Position numbers and translations under genes: made by a program | Assembly: GCA_964610885.1 (NCBI GenBank) | Contig: CAZSWR010000133.1 | Location: 1 to 6,553 of the forward strand | Source: CAZSWR01 sp964610885 | GTDB taxonomy: Bacteria > Bacteroidota > Ignavibacteria > Kapaibacteriales > UBA2268 | Reading direction: 5' to 3' | Length of the DNA: 6,553 nt | Shown: positions 1-5,844 of the stretch, one piece after another | How the letters are laid out: every line of letters starts with the position of its first letter | How positions within the stretch are numbered: position 1 is the stretch's first letter | The notes under the pieces: generated by a model | The model's database searches: none | What the model was told of the DNA's origin: nothing | The model's input: the letters and a program-made list of their open reading frames with translations, nothing else

Positions 1-95
1 ATTTTACGATCTGGACTTAGGTTCAATTAAAACGTTTTGGACAGCTGTGATATTACATCTGTCACTCGAGGACATCTTAACAATTTAACAAATTC

Positions 96-112
96 TATCT
101 TTACTGAAAGGA
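96..112 (+). promoter_or_regulatory. Possible -7-like element and ribosome binding site of the first secreted-protein gene
   Basis: A purine-rich GAAAGGA at 106-112 sits six bases before the ATG at 119 and is a credible Shine-Dalgarno; it supports that start. TATCTTTA at 96-103 matches the Bacteroidota -7 consensus TAnnTTTG at seven of eight positions. However, it lies so close to the gene that the leader would be very short, and I see no matching TTG element at the expected upstream distance. The ribosome site is fairly likely and the promoter call is weak. The rest of 1-118 holds a 10-base palindrome, AAAACGTTTT (29-38), and no gene I can support. Confidence 0.35.
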
Positions 113-118
113 CAGACT

Positions 119-703
119 ATGAACAAGTTACTAAAACTTGCGGTTTTCTGCATATTACTCGCCTTCGTGTGTATTGGTACAGCAGAAGCAAAAAGACATT
201 TTCAACCTGCAGTGCCTTGCCACACACAAATGACTTTCAATTTGAAAAACAGGCTCAATCCTGTAACAGGAATATGTGTATATACAGTTAAATGGGAAGA
301 CGATGAAACTGGTGAATCCGGTGTAAGATATGTTTTTGAAGATTCGAACTATGGTGCCGGCTATGTTGATTCCATTACAGATCGCAATGGCAACTGGGAA
401 GGTAATTATTGGACACCGACACCTTATCCGCGATCGACAATTCTTTCAAATTACGGTGAACCAATAATGCAAATATCACAATCTCCCAATCAAGGCGAAA
501 TTAGAATTCAATTGTTAGAAAATTCTGATACTCGCTTCGGCGTGAAACTATTCGACCTAAACGGTCAGTGTGTTGATGCAAAATGCACATATCTTTCGGA
601 TCAAATATTAATTAATACTCAAGATGTAAATAATGGCGTTTTCTTTTTAGTTATCATAGGCGAAAATGAAAGTTTTAACTATAAGATATTGATCAATAGA
701 TAA
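119..703 (+). CDS. Small secreted protein with probable type IX secretion C-terminal sorting domain
   Basis: The 194-residue product begins with a classic Sec signal peptide: Lys at positions 3 and 6, a hydrophobic core at about 7-20, and an AEA site for cleavage after residue 24. The last 76 residues (about 119-194) resemble the type A Por/T9SS sorting domain. They show a Pro-Asn pair near the domain start (123-124), a beta-strand pattern ending in LFDLNGQ (144-150), then NNGVFF (171-176) where family members usually have a Gly-Ile-Tyr-Phe turn, and a short basic end. In T9SS bacteria such a tail directs outer-membrane export and surface attachment or release. Only about 94 residues lie between the two signals, so the cargo is tiny. 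It holds two cysteines (34, 53) and is rich in aromatic, Asn and Gly residues; I recognise no enzyme motif. Two further cysteines (151, 156) lie inside the tail. The start is supported by GAAAGGA six bases upstream. The DNA is AT-rich, unlike ribBA and tilS. The next gene starts one base after the stop, so the two are probably co-transcribed. Export is near certain; the T9SS call is likely but made by eye. Confidence 0.8.
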   Translation: MNKLLKLAVFCILLAFVCIGTAEAKRHFQPAVPCHTQMTFNLKNRLNPVTGICVYTVKWEDDETGESGVRYVFEDSNYGAGYVDSITDRNGNWEGNYWTPTPYPRSTILSNYGEPIMQISQSPNQGEIRIQLLENSDTRFGVKLFDLNGQCVDAKCTYLSDQILINTQDVNNGVFFLVIIGENESFNYKILINR

Positions 704-704
704 A

Positions 705-1391
705 ATGAAAACACTAGTTACTTCAGTCCTACTCATAATCTGTATAATTTGTGCGAATGCCCAACCGACGGTATTCCCTTTCAGGCTCTGGAGGAATAAT
801 GCCGCATCAGGATTCTTTGTTGGCAAATGCCTCTACGATTCATCGATTTCATATGATGCGTTCTATGATAACCCCGGTCATGGATTGAGAAAACTCAGTG
901 GATGTTCATTATCTGTTCAGACGTTTTATTATAACAATGTAATTAATGGACTGAATACTGTAGATACTGGGGTTTCTTCCACCTATTTCGATTGTGCTGA
1001 AGCAAATTATACATTTCAAACAGCAAGATATTTCCTCATTGCATGCAGGAAATCAGATTCTGTGATAGCGTTTGATAAGCGTTACAAAGATAATGATTTC
1101 TACATGATAGAATTCGTTGATACTCTTACCGAGAAGACATTAGGTTTTGGATTCAGCTCTTTGAGGTGCGATTCATTGGACAATTTAAGAAAGTCATATT
1201 TGTTGCCGTGCAACAGATATGATTATTACTCGACGAATATTTTCGATGGCCCTCTCTATGAATCGCTTTTGTATTCGAATCCAAATGGCATCTATTTATT
1301 CGAGATCATCGAATCCGGAACGGGCAAAGCAGTAGGCATTCGCTACAATTGCATCAATAACGAAAAAGAATACTTAATGTATTTCAGGTGA
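705..1391 (+). CDS. Secreted protein of unknown function, cysteine- and tyrosine-rich
   Basis: The 228-residue product has a strong signal peptide: Lys2, a hydrophobic core at about 4-16, and an ANA site with cleavage before Gln20, a common pattern in this group. Cys13 and Cys16 lie in the core but the residue before each is Ile, so this is not a normal lipobox. The mature part contains seven cysteines (42, 67, 97, 114, 155, 169, 216) and many Tyr, Phe, Asn and Asp residues. This suggests a disulfide-stabilised, beta-rich periplasmic or surface protein. I find no recognisable catalytic motif and no convincing T9SS tail, although NGIYLFEI near residue 194 faintly recalls one; 27 residues follow it, which does not fit well. 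The ATG is one base after the stop of the preceding secreted-protein gene, indicating translational coupling. The frame ends in tandem stops, TGA then TAA, just before a terminator-like hairpin. Function is unknown. Confidence 0.75.
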   Translation: MKTLVTSVLLIICIICANAQPTVFPFRLWRNNAASGFFVGKCLYDSSISYDAFYDNPGHGLRKLSGCSLSVQTFYYNNVINGLNTVDTGVSSTYFDCAEANYTFQTARYFLIACRKSDSVIAFDKRYKDNDFYMIEFVDTLTEKTLGFGFSSLRCDSLDNLRKSYLLPCNRYDYYSTNIFDGPLYESLLYSNPNGIYLFEIIESGTGKAVGIRYNCINNEKEYLMYFR

Positions 1392-1410
1392 TAATTGTAT
1401 TCACAATAAC

Positions 1411-1453
1411 AAAGCCCTTCATTTCCCGCGAATAGCGAATAATGAGGGGCTTT
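1411..1453. terminator. Probable bidirectional intrinsic terminator between convergent genes
   Basis: AAAGCCCTTCATT (1411-1423) pairs with AATGAGGGGCTTT (1441-1453) over 13 positions with one G-U wobble when read on the plus strand. The 17-base interior can form a small extra stem, CGC with GCG (1427-1429 and 1435-1437). On the plus strand TTTTC follows the arm at 1451. On the minus strand the downstream run is TTTGTTATT, a weaker T tract. The hairpin lies in the 79-base gap where the secreted-protein pair meets ribBA tail to tail, which is where a shared terminator is expected. Confidence 0.65.
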
Positions 1454-1470
1454 TCTGTATGTATCGTGTT

Positions 1471-2670
1471 CTATAAATTATGCAGCAAGTGGCCGAGTTT
1501 GTCTTTTTTGGTCTTCAGGTATTTCTTGCTGTGTGCGGTCGGTTCGATCTCGATCGGTACCAAGCCGGTAACCTCGAGGCCGTAGCTTTCGAGGCCAACC
1601 ATTTTTTTGGGGTTGTTCGTGAGCAATTGCATTTTCGTTACGCCCAGCTGGACGAGGATTTGCGCGCCGACGCCGTAATCGCGCATGTCGGGTGCGAACC
1701 CTAATTTTTCGTTTGCTTCGACTGTGTCCAATCCTTGCTCCTGGAGGTGGTAGGCTTTGATCTTGTTCACCAAGCCGATTCCGCGGCCCTCCTGGCGCAT
1801 GTAGAGCACGACGCCCTTGCCGCGATTATTAATCATTTCCATAGCTTTCGCCAGTTGGCTGCCGCAATCGCAACGGAGCGAGCCGAAGACGTCGCCGGTG
1901 AGGCATTCGGAGTGCACGCGGACGTAGATTTCTTCGCCCGGTGTCCATTCGCCTTTGATCAGCGCGACGTGTTCTTTGTTGTCCACCATATTTCCGAATA
2001 CTTTGATTTTGAAGTCGCCGTATTCGGTCGGGATGTTGGCCTCTGCAACGGTTTTCACCAAGCATTCGCTACGCAGGCGGTAGGCGATGAGGTCCTTGAC
2101 GGTGATGATCTTCAGGCCGTGTTCCTTCGCGAAGACGAGCAAATCGTCGCGGCGGGCCATTGTGCCGTCGTCTTTAATAATTTCGCAAAGCACTCCGGCG
2201 GGTTTCAGCCCGGCCAAGCGCATCATATCGACGGTCGCTTCGGTGTGGCCGGCGCGGCGAAGCACTCCGCCATTGAGCGCGACGATAGGGAAGACGTGGC
2301 CCGGGCGTCCGAAGTCGGCCGCTTTTGCCTTGTCGTCTGCGATGGCCTTGATTGTGGCTGCGCGGTCGGCAGCCGAGATTCCTGTGGTGGTGCCGTGGAC
2401 GTAGTCCACCGAAACGGTGAAGTTCGTGCCGAGCAGAGCGGAATTGTCCGAAACCATCATGTTGAAGTTCAGCTCTTCGGCCCTTTTCTCCGATATCGGA
2501 GTGCAGATAAGGCCTTTGCCCTTCGAGGACATGAAATTTACGATTTCCGGCGTGATGTGTTCGGCCGAACAAATCAAATCGCCTTCGTTTTCGCGGTCTT
2601 CGTCGTCCATCACGACCACCATTTTGCCGGCTTTGAAATCCAGCAACGCTTCTTCTATTGAGTTCATCAT
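1471..2670 (-). CDS. ribBA: Bifunctional 3,4-dihydroxy-2-butanone 4-phosphate synthase / GTP cyclohydrolase II
   Basis: This 399-residue cytosolic enzyme makes both starting materials of riboflavin. The RibB half (about 1-200) converts ribulose 5-phosphate to 3,4-dihydroxy-2-butanone 4-phosphate plus formate. The RibA half (about 205-399) opens GTP to the diaminopyrimidine precursor, formate and pyrophosphate. RibB shows the acidic active-site motif DDEDRENEGD (22-31), TTGISAADRA (95-104), and the GGVLRRAGHTEA stretch (134-145) with a downstream Glu163. RibA shows the zinc-binding cysteines C256, C267 and C269 (C-x10-C-x-C), the RQEGRGIGL loop (292-300), DMRDYGVGAQ (328-337) and TNNPKK (351-356). 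Length and domain order are normal for RibBA and no key residue appears missing, so both activities are expected. Two adjacent ATGs (2670 and 2667) could start it and neither has a clear Shine-Dalgarno. No other riboflavin gene is in view, so it stands alone, diverging from tilS. GC content is high compared with the secreted-protein genes next door. Confidence 0.97.
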   Translation of the reverse strand: MMNSIEEALLDFKAGKMVVVMDDEDRENEGDLICSAEHITPEIVNFMSSKGKGLICTPISEKRAEELNFNMMVSDNSALLGTNFTVSVDYVHGTTTGISAADRAATIKAIADDKAKAADFGRPGHVFPIVALNGGVLRRAGHTEATVDMMRLAGLKPAGVLCEIIKDDGTMARRDDLLVFAKEHGLKIITVKDLIAYRLRSECLVKTVAEANIPTEYGDFKIKVFGNMVDNKEHVALIKGEWTPGEEIYVRVHSECLTGDVFGSLRCDCGSQLAKAMEMINNRGKGVVLYMRQEGRGIGLVNKIKAYHLQEQGLDTVEANEKLGFAPDMRDYGVGAQILVQLGVTKMQLLTNNPKKMVGLESYGLEVTGLVPIEIEPTAHSKKYLKTKKDKLGHLLHNL

Positions 2671-2716
2671 AATTTAAGCAATCAAAATCTTTGAAAACAA
2701 ACATCAAAACATTGAA

Positions 2717-2724
2717 CAAAATTA
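2717..2724 (-). promoter_or_regulatory. Candidate -7 promoter element for ribBA
   Basis: On the minus strand this reads TAATTTTG, an exact fit to the TAnnTTTG element used by the primary sigma factor of Bacteroidota. It would give a leader of roughly 40 bases before the ribBA ATG. I could not find a TTG element at the usual distance of about 19-20 bases upstream. The region is AT-rich, so chance matches are possible. No FMN riboswitch features fit in this short leader. Confidence 0.3.
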
Positions 2725-2776
2725 AGAAGATAAATCCGAATAGAAAAATTTCAACTCTTATTTACTCATTTTGTAG

Positions 2777-2784
2777 TAAATTTG
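2777..2784 (+). promoter_or_regulatory. Candidate -7 promoter element for tilS
   Basis: TAAATTTG matches the TAnnTTTG consensus exactly and would place a start site near 2790, about 35 bases before the tilS ATG at 2825. A second TTTTG lies at 2769-2773, too close to be a standard -33 element. This is motif matching in AT-rich sequence, so confidence is low. Confidence 0.3.
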
Positions 2785-2802
2785 TTATCTGTTAGAATTT
2801 CA

Positions 2803-2819
2803 TTATTAGTAACTAATAA
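2803..2819. promoter_or_regulatory. 17-base perfect dyad just upstream of the tilS start
   Basis: TTATTAGT and ACTAATAA form perfect inverted repeats around a single central A, ending five bases before the tilS ATG. As DNA it could be an operator for a dimeric regulator. As RNA, seven base pairs with a three-base loop could occupy the ribosome-binding zone, where no Shine-Dalgarno is visible. Its role is unproven; all pairs are A-T except two G-C, so an RNA stem would be weak. Confidence 0.3.
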
Positions 2820-2824
2820 ATAGT

Positions 2825-3499
2825 ATGGAAGAAAAAAAGACACGTAAGAAAAAAAGCGCAGACGAAACCGCCGCCTCTCCAAGCCCCGAACCTCGGGCCG
2901 AGGAGAAAAAGAAGTCGGGACGGAAAAAGGCTGCTGCTGCGGGCGAACAGGCCACTGTGAAAGCCGATTCGTCCGCCAAAGATTCCAAGGCCGAGGATAA
3001 ACCAAAGCGCAGGGCCACCAAAAAAGAAGCTCCCGAGGCCACTGCCGAAGAGCCAAAACCTGCCCGCGCTCGCAAAAGCGCGAAAACCTCCGCCGCCGCT
3101 GAGAAAGCTGATGCCTCCAGCGTAACCGAAACTGAGAAAAAGAAATCTTCGACTGCGAGGAAAAAAGCCGAAAAGGCAGCTCCCGCAGAAACACCTTCTG
3201 CCGACAAAAAATTGGCCGAACCCCAAAAAGCAACCAAATCGAATCGCAGCGCAAAAACTGCCGCAAAAGACGCCAAACCGTCCATCGCCGAAACTATCTC
3301 GAAAGCTTTCGTGGCCCAGAACTCATCGGCCGCCATGCCTGAGCGCGATACAATTGCTGCTGCCTCCGATTCCAAACCCAAAGATTCTCAGTCCGGTAAC
3401 GCTCACGCAAAAGGAAAATCATCGGTAGAAAAGAAATTAGAGGTGCCCGTGACTACGAAGCAAATCGATGCCTCTAACTCAAAAACCGCCACCGCCGGC
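2825..3499 (+). other. Lys/Ala/Ser-rich histone-H1-like segment of the TilS extension (residues 1-225)
   Basis: This part of the tilS reading frame encodes a strongly basic, low-complexity chain dominated by Lys, Ala, Ser, Glu, Thr and Pro, with clusters such as EEKKTRKKKS at the very start and many AAKK/KKAA-like words. It resembles histone-H1-type or AlaLys-rich bacterial nucleoid tails in composition only. It has almost no aromatic or large hydrophobic residues, so it should be disordered. Lys clearly outnumbers Arg here, the reverse of the following segment. An interaction with nucleic acid is an inference from charge. Confidence 0.75.
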
Positions 3500-5758
3500 T
3501 ACGACCGCCCAAGGTACGACAACGCATCGCGCCGAGACGACCCGAATGCCAAACAAATCCGCGAGGAATACGATGGCGACGCCCAGGATTCCGATCGCGG
3601 AGACCGGCAAGGCGAATACTCCGACGACGACCGCCGCCGGAACAGCCGCCGCCGCGGACGCAGAGGCGGGAAAAACCGCCGCCGCAACCGTTTCGACGAC
3701 TACCGCCAGGACGATCAGCAACCCAAAGACGCCGACCGCAATTCGTATCCCGACGAAGTGGAAGACGCCGACCTGGACGAAGTCCAAAAGCAAGTGGAAA
3801 AGCTTATTGCCGAAAAGTCCCAAGCCCAAACTTCGGATAACAGGCGCCAAGCCCAACCCATGGACAGAAACGACCGCACCGACCGCCCCGACAGAAGCGA
3901 AAGAACCGACCGCAGCGACCGACAGGAACGCGGCGATAGGCCTGACCGCAGGGATAGGCAAGATCGTGGCGGACGCCAAGACCGTGGAGACCGCCGTGAC
4001 CGATACGGAGACCGAGGCCGCAACGAAAATTACTTCAACGACAACTATGGCCGCACCCGCGACGCGAAACTGTCCGATGAGCAAATTGCACGCGAGCGCG
4101 AACTCGAGGAATATGCCAATCAGTTCGACGTGGAGTTGGAGCAGGACGACGTGCCAATAGTTTCGCTCGATTCGCTTCGGACGCTCGAAACGCCCGACCA
4201 CAAGAAACATTCGCGCGCCAAGGCCGCCCAGCAATCCCAAAGGGACGACCGAGCCAACGAAAAGGCCAATTCTCGGCGCATCGAACGCTTTGCCCCGGCG
4301 AATATTGCCCCGGCGAAGTTGATCACCGACATCCAAAGGAAAGATGAATTCATTCGAGAATTCCTGACGAGCACAAACGAAAAGCTCGTAAACGATTTAT
4401 TCGTTACCAGCGATGCGCATTTGCTCGTGGGCGTCAGCGGCGGCGTCGATTCGATTGCCCTACTCGATGCCATGGCACAAATCTCCCAAAAAGTTGGATT
4501 CACCATTACCGTGGCCCATTTCAACCACATGCTTCGCGCCGGCGATTCCGACGAAGACGAGAAATTCGTGATGCAAGTGGCCAAAGAATACAATTTACAA
4601 GTCTATACCGGCAGCGGCGACGTCAAGGACTATGCGGAAAAGAATTCAATCAGCATCGAGCAAAGCGCCCGTTCGCTTCGCTACGCTTTCTTCCACCGGA
4701 TTGCCAAACACGTCAAAGCAAACTATATAGCAACCGCCCACACCGCGGACGATTCGGCTGAGACGTTCTTTATCAATTTGCTTCGCGGGTCTGGCCTAAC
4801 GGGCCTTCGCGGCATTCCGGCCATCCGCCCGATGAACAAAGGCGTCGTAATAATCCGTCCGTTCATCGATAAAAAGAAGAAAACACTCGTTGAATACGCC
4901 CACCGGAGAAATTTGGAATGGCGCGAAGACGAATCGAACAACCTGCTTCAGTTCACGAGGAACAAAGTGCGCAACGAACTTATTCCCTACCTCGAGGATA
5001 AGTACTCGCCGGCAATCGTCGAGCTAATCAACCGCACTTCCCGACTTATCGACGGGGCAGACCGCTTCATCTCCGATTACGTGGACAAAGTGGCCCAATC
5101 TGTGATCACAGACCGCCGCAAGGACAGGTTCTCGGTGAAAACCGCTCTGTTCCAGACGTTTGACGATTTCATTCAGGGCGAAATCATCCAATTGCTGATC
5201 TCGACCTTCTTCAAGGCCCACACGCTGCCCATGGCTATCATCGACAGGATAATCAAACTGTTCGAGGCAAACACGGGAGCAGTCTGCGAGATAAACAAAT
5301 TGCTCTATGCCGTCAAGGATCGGGAAACCGTTATCTTTGCCCGCCGCCGCCAGGCCTCCGACGAATTGGTGCAGATTAGCAAAGAGGGCGAATTTGATTT
5401 CTTCGGGAATAAATTCATTCTGAAAGAAGTCGAAAAGCAAGATGTCCGGCTCGGAGAGGATCCGTTTGTTGAGTACTTGGACTACGACTTGGTTCCGGCC
5501 ATTATGTACGTACGCCCATGGCAGGAGGGCGACAGTTTCCGTCCGCTCGGCATGGCCCACGGCTCGCAAAAGGTTAGCGATTTGCTGACGAACGAAAAAC
5601 TTTCGGTGATCGAAAAGAATGATATCCTCCTTCTTACGTCTAAAACGGAAGTGATTTGGGTGTGCGGAATGCGCATCAGCGAGAGTTTCAAGCTCCGCAG
5701 TGGATCGACCACACGCTATTTGCGCGTCGAATACAGGCCCAGCGTGGACCAAGAGTAG
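2825..5758 (+). CDS. tilS: tRNA(Ile)-lysidine synthase with a giant N-terminal disordered extension
   Basis: The C-terminal part (about 500-977) is TilS, the ATP-dependent enzyme that joins lysine to C34 of the CAU-anticodon tRNA(Ile), making it read AUA and accept isoleucine. The PP-loop motif SGGVDS is at 538-543, AHFNHMLRAG at 564-573, HTADD at 639-643, and RNKVRNELIP at 712-721. The C-terminal tRNA-contacting domain is marked by RPLGMAHGSQKVSDLL (906-921) and a late Trp-Val-Cys-Gly-Met-Arg-Ile segment. This part alone, about 480 residues, is near the normal TilS size. The preceding 500 or so residues are low complexity and absent from ordinary TilS: Lys/Ala/Ser/Glu-rich to about 220, then Arg/Asp-rich with an Arg block (270-289) and D-R-x repeats (347-399). 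A stop codon at 2810-2812 precedes the ATG in frame. In-frame Met codons exist only at 1, 171 and 346 before the PP-loop; the next, 550, lies after it. GTG or TTG codons at 436, 438, 443 and 499 are weaker alternatives. TilS identity is near certain; the extension's role is unknown, with RNA binding the natural guess. Confidence 0.96.
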   Translation: MEEKKTRKKKSADETAASPSPEPRAEEKKKSGRKKAAAAGEQATVKADSSAKDSKAEDKPKRRATKKEAPEATAEEPKPARARKSAKTSAAAEKADASSVTETEKKKSSTARKKAEKAAPAETPSADKKLAEPQKATKSNRSAKTAAKDAKPSIAETISKAFVAQNSSAAMPERDTIAAASDSKPKDSQSGNAHAKGKSSVEKKLEVPVTTKQIDASNSKTATAGYDRPRYDNASRRDDPNAKQIREEYDGDAQDSDRGDRQGEYSDDDRRRNSRRRGRRGGKNRRRNRFDDYRQDDQQPKDADRNSYPDEVEDADLDEVQKQVEKLIAEKSQAQTSDNRRQAQPMDRNDRTDRPDRSERTDRSDRQERGDRPDRRDRQDRGGRQDRGDRRDRYGDRGRNENYFNDNYGRTRDAKLSDEQIARERELEEYANQFDVELEQDDVPIVSLDSLRTLETPDHKKHSRAKAAQQSQRDDRANEKANSRRIERFAPANIAPAKLITDIQRKDEFIREFLTSTNEKLVNDLFVTSDAHLLVGVSGGVDSIALLDAMAQISQKVGFTITVAHFNHMLRAGDSDEDEKFVMQVAKEYNLQVYTGSGDVKDYAEKNSISIEQSARSLRYAFFHRIAKHVKANYIATAHTADDSAETFFINLLRGSGLTGLRGIPAIRPMNKGVVIIRPFIDKKKKTLVEYAHRRNLEWREDESNNLLQFTRNKVRNELIPYLEDKYSPAIVELINRTSRLIDGADRFISDYVDKVAQSVITDRRKDRFSVKTALFQTFDDFIQGEIIQLLISTFFKAHTLPMAIIDRIIKLFEANTGAVCEINKLLYAVKDRETVIFARRRQASDELVQISKEGEFDFFGNKFILKEVEKQDVRLGEDPFVEYLDYDLVPAIMYVRPWQEGDSFRPLGMAHGSQKVSDLLTNEKLSVIEKNDILLLTSKTEVIWVCGMRISESFKLRSGSTTRYLRVEYRPSVDQE
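3500..4024 (+). repeat. Arg/Asp-rich segment with (D/E)-R-x repeats in TilS (residues 226-400)
   Basis: From about Tyr226 the composition flips to Arg and Asp. An Arg-dense block lies at 270-289 (RRRNSRRRGRRGG, then KNRRRNR). Residues 347-399 form a near-continuous three-residue repeat of Asp or Glu, Arg, and a variable residue (N, T, P, S, Q, G); it turns Gly-rich toward its end, with RGG-like spots at 381-384 and 397-399. At the DNA level this is a run of GACCGC-like words at 3863-4024. Such RGG/RD tracts occur in RNA-binding tails of RNase E, DEAD-box helicases and the Rho insertions of Bacteroidota. That parallel is by composition, not demonstrated homology. Confidence 0.8.
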
Positions 5759-5794
5759 ATACTGATGGAGTATTAGTTGGAAATTCAAAAAAAC

Positions 5795-5816
5795 AAGGGG
5801 CTGAAATATGCCCCTT
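5795..5816 (+). terminator. GC-rich hairpin between tilS and hpt (terminator or attenuator)
   Basis: AAGGGGC (5795-5801) and GCCCCTT (5810-5816) form a perfect seven-pair stem with an eight-base loop. A seven-A run lies just upstream (5787-5793) and TATTTTC follows at 5819-5825. The shape fits a Rho-independent terminator for tilS, although the T run is short and interrupted. The hpt ATG is only 28 bases downstream, leaving no room for an independent hpt promoter after it. So either hpt is read through the hairpin, or its promoter lies upstream and the hairpin belongs to the hpt leader. Confidence 0.5.
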
Positions 5817-5844
5817 CGTATTTTCAGAAAACAAGGGAAAAACA

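Noticed and set aside
37..291. 84-codon frame overlapping the start of the first secreted-protein gene
   Set aside because: It is out of frame with the gene that has a signal peptide, a good ribosome site and a sorting-like tail; nothing supports it.
1735..2661. 308-codon open frame on the plus strand across ribBA
   Set aside because: It lies antisense to a fully convincing RibBA and has a His/Val/Phe-rich composition typical of the reverse of a GC-biased gene; no domain is recognisable.
2671..2716. FMN riboswitch in the ribBA leader
   Set aside because: The whole ribBA-tilS gap is 154 AT-rich bases with none of the conserved RFN-element helices visible.
2806..3381. Minus-strand frames opposite the Lys/Ala-rich part, some ending in a hydrophobic Phe-rich stretch
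   Set aside because: Lys codons read backwards give Phe and Leu codons, which imitates membrane segments. The opposite strand explains the composition.
3863..4024. CRISPR-like or satellite DNA array
   Set aside because: The repeat is a protein-coding three-residue period with varied third residues and no spacers; it is a coding low-complexity tract.
3468..4160. 230-codon plus-strand frame overlapping the TilS extension
   Set aside because: It is a Thr/Ala-rich shifted reading of the repeated GACCGC-type codons, with no start context or recognisable domain.
3479..4336. 285-codon minus-strand frame under the TilS extension
   Set aside because: The Val/Ala/Gly-rich sequence is the reverse complement of the Arg/Asp repeat codons. 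The sense frame is continuous into TilS, so this is a shadow.
5656..5844. Upstream extension of the hpt frame into tilS
   Set aside because: These 63 codons overlap the TilS C-terminus and do not resemble Hpt; the ATG at 5845 has a ribosome site and begins the family sequence.
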